64,000 bases of DNA from an uncultured Bacilli bacterium (GTDB taxonomy: Bacteria; Bacillota_I; Bacilli_A; RF39; UBA660), in NCBI GenBank assembly GCA_934176955.1, contig CAKPOS010000001.1, forward strand, positions 62,001 through 126,000, in the 5' to 3' direction. Position numbers and translations under genes: made by a program. Of this stretch, positions 36,774 to 46,177 are shown in pieces (the first letter of the stretch is position 1; every line of letters begins with the position of its first letter). The notes under the pieces were generated by a model. It saw nothing but the letters and a program-made list of their open reading frames with translations, did not search any database and had not been told where the DNA came from.

Positions 36774-37454
36774 TTATAAGGGTTTACAGAGATTATTTTT
36801 TAATTTTTTTAGTATTTTTTTCTCATTTCTAGAGATTTGAACTTGATTTGTACCAAAAAATTGAGCTATTTCACTCTGGGTTTTGTCTTCAAAGTATCTT
36901 AAATTGATTAATTTGTATTCTTCATCAGTTAAAGATTTCAATCCTTCTTGTAAGGAAATATTTTCTAAATATTGATCACTATTAGAATAACGATCAGAAA
37001 TTTTATCTAATAAAGTGAGTTTTTTTCCATCTTCCAGGATTACTTCATCGAGACTTTTTACATTGGCTTGGCATTTTATTACATCATTAATTAAATCTTC
37101 TTCTAATTCTAAGAAAAGAGATAACTCTTTTACACTAGGTTCTTTCATTAACTTTTGTGTTAATAAAGTTTTTGCTTCTAAGATTTTTTTATACAAGCTA
37201 TAATATTCTCTAGATACTTTAACAAAGTTCGATTTTTTTACATATGCTAATACTTCTCCTAGAATATGTTTATACATATAAGTAGTGAACTTTACATTTT
37301 TGCTAGCATCAAAGTTTTGATAAGCTTTCATTATGCCAATTATACTGACTTGATACAAGTCATCGAATTCATAATATTTGGTATATTTATTAATGATAGA
37401 ACAAATTAATCCTTTATTTTCTTTGATTAAATTAAGTAATATAGTATCATTCAT
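36774..37454 (-). CDS. sigF: Sporulation sigma factor of the SigF/SigG class
   Basis: The ATG at 37454 with GAAGAAGGG upstream is chosen over a longer reading. 226 residues. Region 2 (FDDLYQVSIIGIMKAYQNFD, KFTTYMYKHILGEVLAYVKK), region 3 starting VKVSREYYSLYKKI, LDEVILEDGKKLTLLDKIS, and region 4 (KTQSEIAQFFGTNQVQISRNEKKIL) match SigF/SigG. Placed between a STAS protein and the spoVA genes, the same order as the B. subtilis spoIIA-spoVA region, supporting SigF. No spoIIAB is present between the STAS gene and this gene. Confidence 0.87.
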   Translation of the reverse strand: MNDTILLNLIKENKGLICSIINKYTKYYEFDDLYQVSIIGIMKAYQNFDASKNVKFTTYMYKHILGEVLAYVKKSNFVKVSREYYSLYKKILEAKTLLTQKLMKEPSVKELSLFLELEEDLINDVIKCQANVKSLDEVILEDGKKLTLLDKISDRYSNSDQYLENISLQEGLKSLTDEEYKLINLRYFEDKTQSEIAQFFGTNQVQISRNEKKILKKLKNNLCKPL

Positions 37455-37482
37455 AAAAAACCCTTCTTCATGATTATCTATT

Positions 37483-37797
37483 TTAAAGATAGGAAAATAC
37501 ATCTAATTCTTGTTCTAAATGAATAAAAGTATTGTTAAACAACCGACTCTTTCTTTGATCATAGATAATGAATATCTTTTTTTTTAATTTATTTTCTTTA
37601 AAATTAGAAATTTCTTCTATTTGATCAACAGATAAAAAATCTAATTTATTTAAGTTTAATACAATGTTCCTAATTCCCAATTCATCAATTATATTGAAAA
37701 TTTCTTTTAGTTTCCTTCCATTATCATTCCTCCCCACTATTCTTACAAAAAATACCCCTTTATGATATTCTGTACTAATTTTTAACATATCATTCAC
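37483..37797 (-). CDS. STAS-domain protein, SpoIIAA-like
   Basis: 104 residues with the STAS alternation (VFFVRIVGRND, FNIIDELGIRNIVLNLNKLDFLS, KKKIFIIYD). In Bacillus SpoIIAA is the anti-anti-sigma factor acting on SpoIIAB. Position directly ahead of the sigF-like gene supports this. The phospho-Ser motif (DSSGLG in SpoIIAA) is not conserved; the region reads DFLSVDQIEEI with one Ser. AAAGGGTGA before the ATG. Divergent, so its partner and switch may differ from Bacillus. Confidence 0.68.
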   Translation of the reverse strand: MNDMLKISTEYHKGVFFVRIVGRNDNGRKLKEIFNIIDELGIRNIVLNLNKLDFLSVDQIEEISNFKENKLKKKIFIIYDQRKSRLFNNTFIHLEQELDVFSYL

Positions 37798-38015
37798 CCT
37801 TTGCTATTTTAATTTATCATAAAAATATTGTTGAAGAAAGCAATTCGACAAAACTAGTTCTTTTTTTTAAATCCTATTCTTTGACAAATATTTCCCTTCT
37901 ACTTATATTATTCTTTGTTTGTGGGAGAGAATCCTTCTTTTAGAAGAAAAAAAGAAAAAATACTGTTCAAAGAGAGATTATCATTCCCTAATATTCCTTC
38001 TTTATCAGTATTTTA

Positions 38016-38948
38016 CTAATATAAAATAAATAATCTTAAAGCTAAATTTTTATTCATTAGTCCTAATTTAATATCATGATCAATCTTAGCAAGTTTCTTA
38101 ATATTCTCTAAAATTAATTGTTCAGAATACGAATAAATTTTTCTAACACTATATTTTACTCGGTAAGGATTTACCTCTAAAATCTTAGCAATTTCTGATT
38201 CTGTTTTATTTTTATTCCATAATCTTTTTACTTGAAAGAGAAAATGAAACTGATTAGCGAGTAAAATAATAATTTGCATTTCATCATAATTTAGATTTAA
38301 AAAACTATCTAACAGTTCTAATGATTTTTTAGTATCTTTCAAAATAATAGCATCTGTTAAGGAAAAAATTTCTTCTTCCAATACCTTAGTCGTTGTTTTC
38401 GTAATGTCTTCTTTAGTAATTTTCTTAGTAGCTAAAGTATACATCTTTAATTTTTCTAATTCATTATCAATATTATTTAAATTCGTTCCTACTCTTTCCA
38501 AAAAGAAAGAAAGATTCTCCATTTTGTAGCCATCTTCTTTTAAGTTATTCATTACATATTTTTCTAAAAATGCTTTATCTACTTTATTTGCTTCAATAAC
38601 TTTATGTTTAGATAATAATTTATTTATTTTCTTTCTTGTATCTATTTTTTCTGTATTACAAATAAATATTAAATAACTATCAGAATTATAATGTTCTATA
38701 TATTGTTCCATTTTTTCAAGATGTTCAATTGTTTTATTTCCTCCCAAAAAATAACAATCTTCTAAAATGATGACTTTTTTAGGATGAAATAAATTGACTG
38801 TCGAAGCATCTTCAACCACATCTTCTATTAAAGTATTGGTCATATCATATTTAATAATATCTGCTTCTTTTAATGAATGAATAATCTTTTTCGTCTCTTC
38901 GGTAATCAAGCCTTTATTTGTTCCATATATTAGATAAAAATTTTCCAT
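38016..38948 (-). CDS. holA: DNA polymerase III delta subunit HolA
   Basis: Clamp-loader subunit that opens the beta sliding clamp. 310 residues. Delta features: FYLIYGTNKGLITEETKKII, PKKVIILEDCYFL, YLIFICNTEKIDTRKKI, KLSKHK region, IDNELEKLKMYTL, and the C-terminal helical collar ending NPYRVKYSVRKIYSYSEQ and GLMNKNLALRLFIL. 1 bp from the next gene upstream, so likely co-transcribed with it. Confidence 0.9.
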   Translation of the reverse strand: MENFYLIYGTNKGLITEETKKIIHSLKEADIIKYDMTNTLIEDVVEDASTVNLFHPKKVIILEDCYFLGGNKTIEHLEKMEQYIEHYNSDSYLIFICNTEKIDTRKKINKLLSKHKVIEANKVDKAFLEKYVMNNLKEDGYKMENLSFFLERVGTNLNNIDNELEKLKMYTLATKKITKEDITKTTTKVLEEEIFSLTDAIILKDTKKSLELLDSFLNLNYDEMQIIILLANQFHFLFQVKRLWNKNKTESEIAKILEVNPYRVKYSVRKIYSYSEQLILENIKKLAKIDHDIKLGLMNKNLALRLFILY

Positions 38949-38949
38949 A

Positions 38950-39846
38950 CTACTTTCCTAAACTTTCTTGACATGTATATCCATTTTCTTTTTCATAAGA
39001 TAACGCATCTTCATAATTTTGTGGTTTATTATAACTAGAATCTATAGTTACTTTTAATGACGTTTGAAAAATATTTTTTTGCTCATCATGAGAAATGGAA
39101 ACATTTTTTTCTTCACTATCTACATATTGATTAAAAGTTCCTTCTTGAATAAATTCTTGATAAGCATCCGTTGTTTTAAATTGATATTGCTGTATTTCTT
39201 CAACATACTCTAATTCTTCTTGAAGAGAAAAGTGATACGTATTTTCTTCTTTTATTGTAGCATCTAAAGTATTACTTGGATATTCTTTCGTACAACTAAA
39301 TATTTTTGCTGTTTGATTATTCTCCATTGGGAGGAAGGGGATGTTATTTCTATTAAGGAAAAAATATCCTCCCCCTCCAATAAGAAGAATAAAGAAAAGA
39401 ACAAGCATTTTATGAGATTTTTTCTTTTTAGGTTCTTCTACTGGTTTCTCTTCCTCTTTTGGCTTAGGAATTGTTAAAGCAATTAAACTTTTTAAAACTT
39501 CTTCTTTCACTTCAATTTTATTCGAACCAATAATTTCAATTCCTTCAATATTATCTAAAGAAATATGTTCAAATTCTTCTAATGGTTCTTGATGAATTGT
39601 TTTAAATATATATTCTTTAATAATCTCCTCTTCTTCTTTTTTATTGGTAGCTAAAGATAAAATTGAATTATTTTTAATATAACTACTTCCATATGAAACA
39701 TAACTATAGCTAGGATCGACATCAGAATAAATAATATAAAGATTATTGTTCTTTTTATATCGAAATACCCCATATACATTAATATAGCAATCAGTTGCTC
39801 CAAAACTTAAATTATATTCTACTACTTTTAATACTTTTCCGTTCAT
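38950..39846 (-). CDS. Single-pass membrane protein, unknown function
   Basis: 298 residues. A cytoplasmic N-domain (1-110, beta-rich: VYGVFRYKKNNNLYIIYSDVD) is followed by a Pro/Glu/Lys linker, one membrane helix (about 147-166: MLVLFFILLIGGGGYFFL) and an outside domain of 130 residues with two Cys (FSCTKEY, GYTCQE), possibly a disulfide. Directly ahead of holA. No family recognised. Confidence 0.65.
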   Translation of the reverse strand: MNGKVLKVVEYNLSFGATDCYINVYGVFRYKKNNNLYIIYSDVDPSYSYVSYGSSYIKNNSILSLATNKKEEEEIIKEYIFKTIHQEPLEEFEHISLDNIEGIEIIGSNKIEVKEEVLKSLIALTIPKPKEEEKPVEEPKKKKSHKMLVLFFILLIGGGGYFFLNRNNIPFLPMENNQTAKIFSCTKEYPSNTLDATIKEENTYHFSLQEELEYVEEIQQYQFKTTDAYQEFIQEGTFNQYVDSEEKNVSISHDEQKNIFQTSLKVTIDSSYNKPQNYEDALSYEKENGYTCQESLGK

Positions 39847-40007
39847 TTTGCACCTTCCATTCTTATATTATTATAGCAAAAAAAAGAAGCTCTTACAACT
39901 TCATTTTACAATATTTTATTTCTTGTTTAAGTAACAAAAAATACTAAACTTTCTCTTTTCCTTGGTTATTTTATCAATATAAGTAATTGAATTATCATCA
40001 CAAATTT

Positions 40008-41798
40008 TTATAAACTTCTTTTAAACATTTTTTCTAATTCATAAATCGTAAATTCAATAATCGTTGGTCTACCATGAGGACAATTAAAAGGATTATTACA
40101 ACTTCTTAATTGAGAAATAATACTTTCCATATCTTCCTTTGTTATTCTCGTATTCGCTTTCACACTTGCCTTACACGCTATCGTAGCCGCTAAATGATCT
40201 CTAAATTTTGCTAAATTAAAATGATTTTCTTCTTTAATAATTTGTTCCATTATATTTTTAAGTATTCCTTCAGCATTATTTTTAGGAAACCAAGTAGGAT
40301 GAGAAGTAACTCTAAACGAACTGGTACCAAATTCTTCAATTTGGATGTTTAATTCCTCTAGAATATGAATGTTTTTCTTAATGATAAGAAATTCATTCAT
40401 TGGTAACTCAATAATAATAGGAATTAGTGTATCAATAGAATTCTTACTTGGATGAGATAGAAGATAAGAATACTTTTCATAATTAATTCTTTCTTGAGCA
40501 GCATGTTGATCAATCAAATATACTCCTTTTTCATTTTCACAAACAATATAAGTCCCTAATGCTAAACCAACGGGATATAATTCAGGAAGTTTATCTTTTT
40601 CTGATGAGACTTCTTCTATATAAGTATTATTTTCTACTTGAGTTAATGTTTCTAGTTCTGGGTTATCTATTTCTCTAAAATTAATTAAATTAGATAATCT
40701 ATTTTTATATTCATTATCTGAATCTTCCTTTACTATATTTCTTTCTAAATAAAGAGATAAATTTTGATAATTAGTTCCTGTCTCTTCTTTTTTAGGCTCA
40801 ATCTTTGGAATTAATAATTTTTTTTGAATTGTAGTAGTAATCATCTGATGAATTAAGTCTTTTAAATCTTCAAAATTACCAAATTTAATATCTAATTTAG
40901 AGGGATGAACATTCACATCAATTAAAGAAGGATCGGTCGTAATTATCAAAACAGTAATTGGATATCTTGTATCTTCTTTAAAACTATCATAAGAATCATT
41001 GATGATTTTATTTAAAGCAGCGTTTTTAATTACTCGACCATTGACTATTGTTGTCATATAATTTCTACTAGCACGATTAATTTCTGGCATAGAGATATAG
41101 CCTTCTATTGTATAATCTTCATTAGAAGCTTTTACAGGAAGCATTTTTTTGGTAATATCAATTCCATAAATTGCTTTAATCACTTTTAATAAATTGCCAG
41201 ATCCATCTGTATTTAATAATTCTTTTTCATCATTGATGAATAAAAATTTTACTTTATTGTAAGATAGAGCCATTTTATTGACATAGTCTGTAATTGCTGC
41301 TAATTCAGAATAAATACTTGATAAATGCTTTAATCTTGCCGGAGTATTATAAAATAAATTACTTACCGTAATACTAGTTCCAGTTCTCTCTTCTGCCTTA
41401 GTATTTTCTAAAAGATGCCCCCCTTTAATATGAATTAAAGTGCCTTCTTCATTTTGACAAGTCTTTAATACTACTTCACTTACAGAAGCGATAGATGGCA
41501 AAGCCTCTCCTCTAAACCCTAATGATGAAATATGAAATAAGTCATCTGCATTATACAATTTGCTTGTTGCATGTCGTTGAAAAGCTAGTAGAGCATCATT
41601 TTTATCCATCCCAATTCCATTATCAATTACTTTAATTTCTCTTATTCCTGCCTCTTTTAATTCAATTTTAATTTCTGTTGCTTTAGCATCGATTGCATTT
41701 TCTACTAATTCTTTTACGATAGATACACATTTTTCTACTACTTCTCCAGCTGCTATTTTATTTGCTAGTAATTCAGACATTACTTTTATTTTACTCAA
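40008..41798 (-). CDS. mutL: DNA mismatch repair protein MutL
   Basis: GHKL ATPase that acts with MutS. 596 residues. N-terminal ATPase: ELVENAIDAKATEI, DNGIGMDKNDALLAF, SLGFRGEALPSIASV, GTSITVSNLFYNTPAR. C-terminal endonuclease: DQHAAQERINYE (metal site), ACKASVKAN and CPHGRPT, as in nicking MutL of organisms without MutH. Not adjacent to mutS, which lies at 10288. Confidence 0.96.
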   Translation of the reverse strand: MSKIKVMSELLANKIAAGEVVEKCVSIVKELVENAIDAKATEIKIELKEAGIREIKVIDNGIGMDKNDALLAFQRHATSKLYNADDLFHISSLGFRGEALPSIASVSEVVLKTCQNEEGTLIHIKGGHLLENTKAEERTGTSITVSNLFYNTPARLKHLSSIYSELAAITDYVNKMALSYNKVKFLFINDEKELLNTDGSGNLLKVIKAIYGIDITKKMLPVKASNEDYTIEGYISMPEINRASRNYMTTIVNGRVIKNAALNKIINDSYDSFKEDTRYPITVLIITTDPSLIDVNVHPSKLDIKFGNFEDLKDLIHQMITTTIQKKLLIPKIEPKKEETGTNYQNLSLYLERNIVKEDSDNEYKNRLSNLINFREIDNPELETLTQVENNTYIEEVSSEKDKLPELYPVGLALGTYIVCENEKGVYLIDQHAAQERINYEKYSYLLSHPSKNSIDTLIPIIIELPMNEFLIIKKNIHILEELNIQIEEFGTSSFRVTSHPTWFPKNNAEGILKNIMEQIIKEENHFNLAKFRDHLAATIACKASVKANTRITKEDMESIISQLRSCNNPFNCPHGRPTIIEFTIYELEKMFKRSL

Positions 41799-41883
41799 AA
41801 TACTTCACTCTTCTTTCCCAAACTATCTTAATTATACCAGATTAAAATTTACTTCTCAATAAAAAGATAAGCAATACCTATGA

Positions 41884-42777
41884 TTACTTATCTTCTTCCT
41901 TTTTTAAAGTTTCACTTAAGGTAACTCCTAATGAAGCAATATTTTGCAAGTCTGAAGGAATAATAATTTTCGTGGCTTTCCCATCAGCTACTTTGCCTAG
42001 AGCATCTAAACTTTTTAAAGCAATTACCGATTTATCCGCTTTAGCTTCTTTTAACAGTTTAATTCCTTCTGCTTCTGCTTGTTTTAATTTTAGTAAAGCT
42101 TCTGCTTCTCCTTCTGCCATTTTTATTTTAGATTGTTTATTGGCTTCTGCTCTTAAAATAGCACTTTCTTTTTCTCCTTCGGCAATTAAGACACTAGACT
42201 TTTTTTCTCCTTCTGCTTGAAGAATTTTCTCTCTTCTTTCTCTTTCTGCACGCATTTGCTTTTCCATTGCTTCTTGAATATCTCTTGGTGGTATGATATT
42301 TTTTACCTCTACACGATTGACTTTAATTCCCCATGGATCAGTTGCTTCATCTAAGATTGCTCTCATTTTTGTATTAATAATATCTCTTGATGTTAAGGTT
42401 TGGTCTAATTCTAATTCTCCAATTAAATTTCTAAGCGTTGTTGCGGTTAAATTTTCAATTGCACTAATGGGATTTTCTACTCCATAAGTATATAATTTTG
42501 CATCGGTAATTTGAAAGTAAACGACAGTATCGATTTGCATCGTTACATTATCTTTCGTAATTACTGGCTGTGGAGCAAAATCTTTTACAATTTCTTTTAA
42601 TGTTACTACTCCTGCTACTCTATCAATAAAGGGAATTAAAAAATGTAAGCCATTTCCCCAAGTTTGATAATATGATCCAATTCTTTCTACAATATAACTT
42701 TTTGCTTGTGGTACTATTTTGATACAAGGTACAACAAAAATTACAACAAGCACTAATAAAATAATTAATACAGGCAT
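41884..42777 (-). CDS. SPFH/stomatin-like membrane protein (QmcA type)
   Basis: 297 residues: N-terminal membrane helix (2-22), SPFH domain (QAKSYIVERIGSYYQTWGNGLHFLIP, DNVTMQIDTVVYFQITDAKLYTYG), KNIIPPRDIQEAMEKQMRAERE, and an Ala/Glu-rich coiled coil with AEGEKESAILRAEA repeats. It forms microdomain oligomers; with the NfeD gene 3 bp upstream it forms the classic NfeD-stomatin pair involved in membrane quality control. Confidence 0.9.
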   Translation of the reverse strand: MPVLIILLVLVVIFVVPCIKIVPQAKSYIVERIGSYYQTWGNGLHFLIPFIDRVAGVVTLKEIVKDFAPQPVITKDNVTMQIDTVVYFQITDAKLYTYGVENPISAIENLTATTLRNLIGELELDQTLTSRDIINTKMRAILDEATDPWGIKVNRVEVKNIIPPRDIQEAMEKQMRAERERREKILQAEGEKKSSVLIAEGEKESAILRAEANKQSKIKMAEGEAEALLKLKQAEAEGIKLLKEAKADKSVIALKSLDALGKVADGKATKIIIPSDLQNIASLGVTLSETLKKEEDK

Positions 42778-42780
42778 TTT

Positions 42781-43200
42781 TTACTCCTCCCAACTTTCTA
42801 CTTCTAATTTAACACCTTTAATTTTCAGTACTTTTATTGTACTTCCTTTTGGTAAGTCTTTGTTAGAGATAGCTGACCACTTTTTTCCATCTACTTTTAC
42901 TTCTCCTACTTTCATATCTTTGATTTCTTCTGTTACGATTCCTTTCATTCCAATCACGCGATCCAAGTTTGTCTTTTCTTTTTGTTTTAATAACTTCTTT
43001 TCCATAGAATCTCTTGTTAATATCATAAAAAGAATTCCTCCTACTACAAAAATACCAAACTGAAGAACAAAATTATCACTAAAGAATGAAAGAACTAAGG
43101 AAAAAAGTCCGCTAATAACAAACCAAATACTTACCAAATTGATTGTTATTGCTTCTAATATTCCTAAAAAGATGATAATCCCTAACCAAAAATAAAACAT
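42781..43200 (-). CDS. NfeD-like membrane protein
   Basis: 139 residues: membrane helices in 1-70 (LGIIIFLGILEAITINLVSIWFVI, NFVLQFGIFVVGGILFMIL) and a C-terminal OB fold (IGMKGIVTEEIKDMKVGEVKVDGKKWSAIS, STIKVLKIKGVKLEVE). Short NfeD partner of the downstream stomatin gene. Confidence 0.9.
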   Translation of the reverse strand: MFYFWLGIIIFLGILEAITINLVSIWFVISGLFSLVLSFFSDNFVLQFGIFVVGGILFMILTRDSMEKKLLKQKEKTNLDRVIGMKGIVTEEIKDMKVGEVKVDGKKWSAISNKDLPKGSTIKVLKIKGVKLEVESWEE

Positions 43201-43247
43201 ACTTCCCTCCTATCAGCTTTATTGTATCATAAAACTGCTTATCCCTA

Positions 43248-43637
43248 TCACTTATTTATCTTTTTTTGCATTTTTTTCACAATATTTGCATCTATTTCAT
43301 CAATTTCTTTTAAAATGGCTTGATGAGGCAAAAGATGTTCAAAATAAATTTCTTTATTTCCATAATAATCTTCTAATTCACTAAGATGATGAATAATTTC
43401 CCACTTAGATTCTTCGGCTATTCCATTCGCATCATAAACTTGTTTTTGATAAAGAAAAGCAATATGATTCTTTCGGTCATTAATGACATAATCTCCTTCA
43501 GGATAATAATGTTTTAATACTTTAGCTAGTTCTAAACACCCCCCATTTAAAAAATAGTATTTCACTGGTACGGGAGACAAATACTGATAGAATTCATCAC
43601 TCACTAAATCTAAAATAAATTGAATAAAATTCTCCAT
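43248..43637 (-). CDS. Hypothetical protein with Cys-His-Asp arrangement
   Basis: 129 residues. GGCLELAKVLKHYYP (Cys34), KNHIAFLYQKQVYDANG (His near 58, Asp near 69) recall the order in papain-like or transglutaminase-like folds, where small proteins with such GGC, H, D spacing occur on phages and mobile DNA. Activity is unproven. Between pyrH and the NfeD pair on the same strand. Confidence 0.6.
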   Translation of the reverse strand: MENFIQFILDLVSDEFYQYLSPVPVKYYFLNGGCLELAKVLKHYYPEGDYVINDRKNHIAFLYQKQVYDANGIAEESKWEIIHHLSELEDYYGNKEIYFEHLLPHQAILKEIDEIDANIVKKMQKKINK

Positions 43638-43653
43638 GTTACTTCCTCTTTTC

Positions 43654-44355
43654 TTATTTCACTATTGACCCAATTTTTTCTTCTTTTAAGGCTTTTCTTA
43701 AATTTTCACTATTTTTTATATTAAAAACTTGAATCGGTAAATTATTTTCTAAACAAAGAGAAACGGCTGTTAAATCCATTACTTTTAATTTTCTTTTCAT
43801 CACTTCTAAATGACTAATCTCATGAATAATTTCATAGTCATCATATTTTCTAGGATCTTTATCATAAATATAATCAACGTTCGTTGCTTTTAATAAAATA
43901 TCAGCTTTAATCTCTACAGCTCGAAGTGCTGCTGCCGTATCTGTTGAGAAAAAAGGAGAACCTGTTCCTGCTCCAAAAATCAATACTCTTTTCTTTTCTA
44001 AATGTTTTAATGCTCGTGCACGAATAAATAATTCTGATATTTGACGCATTTCAATACTAGTCTGAACTCTGGATTCTACTCCAACTTGAAGGAGAGCATC
44101 GTTTAACGCAAGAGCGTTCATCGTAGTTGCTAACATTCCAATATAATCTGCAGTTACAGAATCCATTTGAGTATTGCTTCTTCCTCTCCAAAAATTTCCC
44201 CCACCTACGACAATTGTTAATTCGAGATTCGTTTCAGCAATAACCTCCTTAATGACAGTAGCAATATCTAATAATTTTTGATAATTAATTCCACATCCAT
44301 TCTGATTAGCAAGTGATTCCCCACTTAATTTTAACAATATCCGTTTATTCTTCAT
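43654..44355 (-). CDS. pyrH: Uridylate kinase PyrH
   Basis: Phosphorylates UMP to UDP; hexamer of the amino-acid kinase fold. 233 residues. Hallmarks: RILLKLSGESLA, IVVGGGNFWRGR, DYIGMLATTMNALAL, QTSIEMRQI, RVLIFGAGTGSPFFSTDTAAALRA (written here in parts: GAGTGSPFFSTDTAA), DILLKATNVDYIYDKDPRK. Complete. Overlaps the upstream 108-residue gene by 11 bp. Confidence 0.95.
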   Translation of the reverse strand: MKNKRILLKLSGESLANQNGCGINYQKLLDIATVIKEVIAETNLELTIVVGGGNFWRGRSNTQMDSVTADYIGMLATTMNALALNDALLQVGVESRVQTSIEMRQISELFIRARALKHLEKKRVLIFGAGTGSPFFSTDTAAALRAVEIKADILLKATNVDYIYDKDPRKYDDYEIIHEISHLEVMKRKLKVMDLTAVSLCLENNLPIQVFNIKNSENLRKALKEEKIGSIVK

Positions 44356-44671
44356 CTTTTTCCTCCACTTTCTTTAAAATAAAATATTTACAATCTGTAG
44401 CACAATTTTCTTTCAAATAATTTTCTAAATTACTATAATTATTGATTGATTTTACTTTTTTATTTTTTTCATCATAAAAACCTTTTAGCCTTAATTTATT
44501 ATAAGCAATATCTCCTACAATATAATCATATGGCTCAAAGTAAGAAGTATATCTTTCCTTAAACATTTCTTCTTGAAAAGCTTCTTTATAATTCTTAATT
44601 AATTCATAACTATTTTTCTCTATTATTATTTTTAACATTAAAATTCCTCCTTCCTTACTAATAGAAATCAT
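44345..44671 (-). CDS. Hypothetical protein, 108 residues
   Basis: Not recognised. The reading begins MISISKEGGILMLKIII; the internal ATG at Met12 (44638) is the more likely start, because AAGGAGGAATTTTA lies ahead of it. That gives 97 residues with ATSD-like alternation of helix and strand (FEPYDYIVGDIAYNKLRLKGFYDEK) and two Cys near the end (NCATDCKYFIL). The stop overlaps pyrH, suggesting coupled translation; similar small proteins of unknown role occur beside pyrH in related genomes, but I cannot confirm this. Confidence 0.6.
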   Translation of the reverse strand: MISISKEGGILMLKIIIEKNSYELIKNYKEAFQEEMFKERYTSYFEPYDYIVGDIAYNKLRLKGFYDEKNKKVKSINNYSNLENYLKENCATDCKYFILKKVEEKDEE

Positions 44672-44769
44672 CTATTATTACAATTCATCTTTAAGATAGA
44701 TAAATTTTTTTGAAGTATTATATCACAATAAAGAAAAGGAAAATACCCCTAAAAAGATATTTTCTTCCT

Positions 44770-45708
44770 TTATGATACACCAATCCCATAAGTAATAACA
44801 AAATAAGTGATTACTCCTCCGACAACAAAAATCATCAAAAAAAGTAAAATAATCTTTAAAATTCCTCCCTTTTGATTCAATTCAGAAAAATCATCATCTA
44901 CTTGCATAAAATCTTTTTTCGAAAATTCATAAGAACTAGTAAAAAAATCATCATTTGTAGTAGCAACAGAAGGCTTAATAATATCAATATCACTGTTATC
45001 TTCTTTCGATTGTATTTGGCTTTTTGTTATCGGCATACTTTCTATCTCATCTTCATGAATTGGTTTGGTAATAATTGTATTGCCTGTTGGTTTTAAATCA
45101 GAAAATAAATCTAAAGATAAATCACTCTCCAAATCTTCATGGTTCTCTTCTTGAGCTAAATTTTGATACTTTAATTCTCTTGTCATGGATAATTCATTTT
45201 CTTTGATTAACGATGAAGATTGAGAAGCTTGTTCTTCTTGTTTTTCTAAATGTTCTCCTTCAACAGCATTTTCTCTATTTTGATAATTCTTACTTGCTTT
45301 TTTTAGTTCCTCTAAAGATAATTCTGTACTTTGAAGCGTATTTAAAATTTGCTTATTAATCCTAGGTGCAGGCTGGGTAGTTTCTTTTAATTTATCATTC
45401 TCATATTTTGCTTTCTCCAAAATTTTATTAATATCATATACCTTTTGTTCATCAATATTTCTTTTTCTCTGTTCAATAATATTCAAATTTTCTTTGACAA
45501 TATTATCTTTTGGTGTTTTTTCTGATAATACTAATTCTTTTAATTTAGCCATATCAATTTCATCTGTATTATCTTCTAGTGGTAAATTATCTAAGTCATT
45601 ATATTTTCCATAAACTTCTTTATATAATTTTTTATTTCTATTGCTTCTTGTGGAAGGAATACTATCATTGTCACTTTCTGCATAATATCTATTACTTCTA
45701 CTATCCAT
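44770..45708 (-). CDS. Tail-anchored acidic protein, unknown function
   Basis: 312 residues: highly polar Glu/Asp/Asn-rich, probably disordered N-terminal 270 residues with helical stretches (DINKILEKAKYENDKLKE, TLQSTELSLEELKKASK), then one C-terminal membrane helix (about 283-308: KIILLFLMIFVVGGVITYFVITYG). This shape resembles cell-division or envelope scaffold proteins but no family is recognised. Divergent from the ferredoxin gene. Confidence 0.65.
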   Translation of the reverse strand: MDSRSNRYYAESDNDSIPSTRSNRNKKLYKEVYGKYNDLDNLPLEDNTDEIDMAKLKELVLSEKTPKDNIVKENLNIIEQRKRNIDEQKVYDINKILEKAKYENDKLKETTQPAPRINKQILNTLQSTELSLEELKKASKNYQNRENAVEGEHLEKQEEQASQSSSLIKENELSMTRELKYQNLAQEENHEDLESDLSLDLFSDLKPTGNTIITKPIHEDEIESMPITKSQIQSKEDNSDIDIIKPSVATTNDDFFTSSYEFSKKDFMQVDDDFSELNQKGGILKIILLFLMIFVVGGVITYFVITYGIGVS

Positions 45709-45768
45709 AATGCCACCTCTTATTCTCTTTTATCATACCATACTTTCACTAAAATTAAAATATTTTTA

Positions 45769-45797
45769 TTGCTTTTTGTCGAATTAATTGCTATGAT
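45769..45797 (+). promoter_or_regulatory. Ferredoxin promoter
   Basis: TTGCTT (45769-45774), 17 bp, TATGAT (45792-45797), followed by AAGGAGG at 45804-45810. Confidence 0.55.
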
Positions 45798-45818
45798 AAA
45801 AAAAAGGAGGAAATGAAA

Positions 45819-46025
45819 ATGTGTGTTAAAATTGATAACGAAAAATGTCTTGGTTGTGGAAGTTGTGTTTCTTTTACCGACCAAAAAATATTTGACTTTA
45901 ATGATGAGGGTAGAGTCTGTGTTGTAGCAAAAAATATCCCTGAAGACGAGATGGATAATGTTAAAAGTGCTATAGATTCTTGTCCAACTTCTGCAATTTA
46001 TTTTGAAGAAGAAAAAGAAAAATAA
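45819..46025 (+). CDS. Single-cluster 4Fe-4S ferredoxin
   Basis: 68 residues from the ATG at 45819, which is 8 bp after AAGGAGG (an ATG at 45813 is only 2 bp away). Cluster ligands: CLGCGSC and the distant Cys in SAIDSCPTSAI, the one-cluster ferredoxin pattern. Electron carrier, acidic C-terminus. It has its own promoter and a strong terminator. The opposite-strand reading of this stretch is a shadow. Confidence 0.9.
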   Translation: MCVKIDNEKCLGCGSCVSFTDQKIFDFNDEGRVCVVAKNIPEDEMDNVKSAIDSCPTSAIYFEEEKEK

Positions 46026-46115
46026 TTTGATACTAAAAATACTGATGAAGAATTTTTCATAAAATATTAAGAATAGGAATAAGAATTGGAGCAATCCATT
46101 TTTTTTAATTGAAAA

Positions 46116-46162
46116 AAAGAACTCTTCTTTATTTTTGATATGAATATTTAGAAGAGTTCTTT
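46116..46162. terminator. Bidirectional terminator between ferredoxin gene and yidD
   Basis: 13-bp arms AAAGAACTCTTCT (46116-46128) and AGAAGAGTTCTTT (46150-46162), with A-run on the left and T-run on the right, between convergent genes. Confidence 0.85.
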
Positions 46163-46177
46163 TTCAGTATTTTTTGC

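Noticed and set aside
45720..46094. 124-residue ORF on - over the ferredoxin gene
   Set aside because: Phe-rich shadow; the + strand has Cys cluster motifs, promoter and AAGGAGG.
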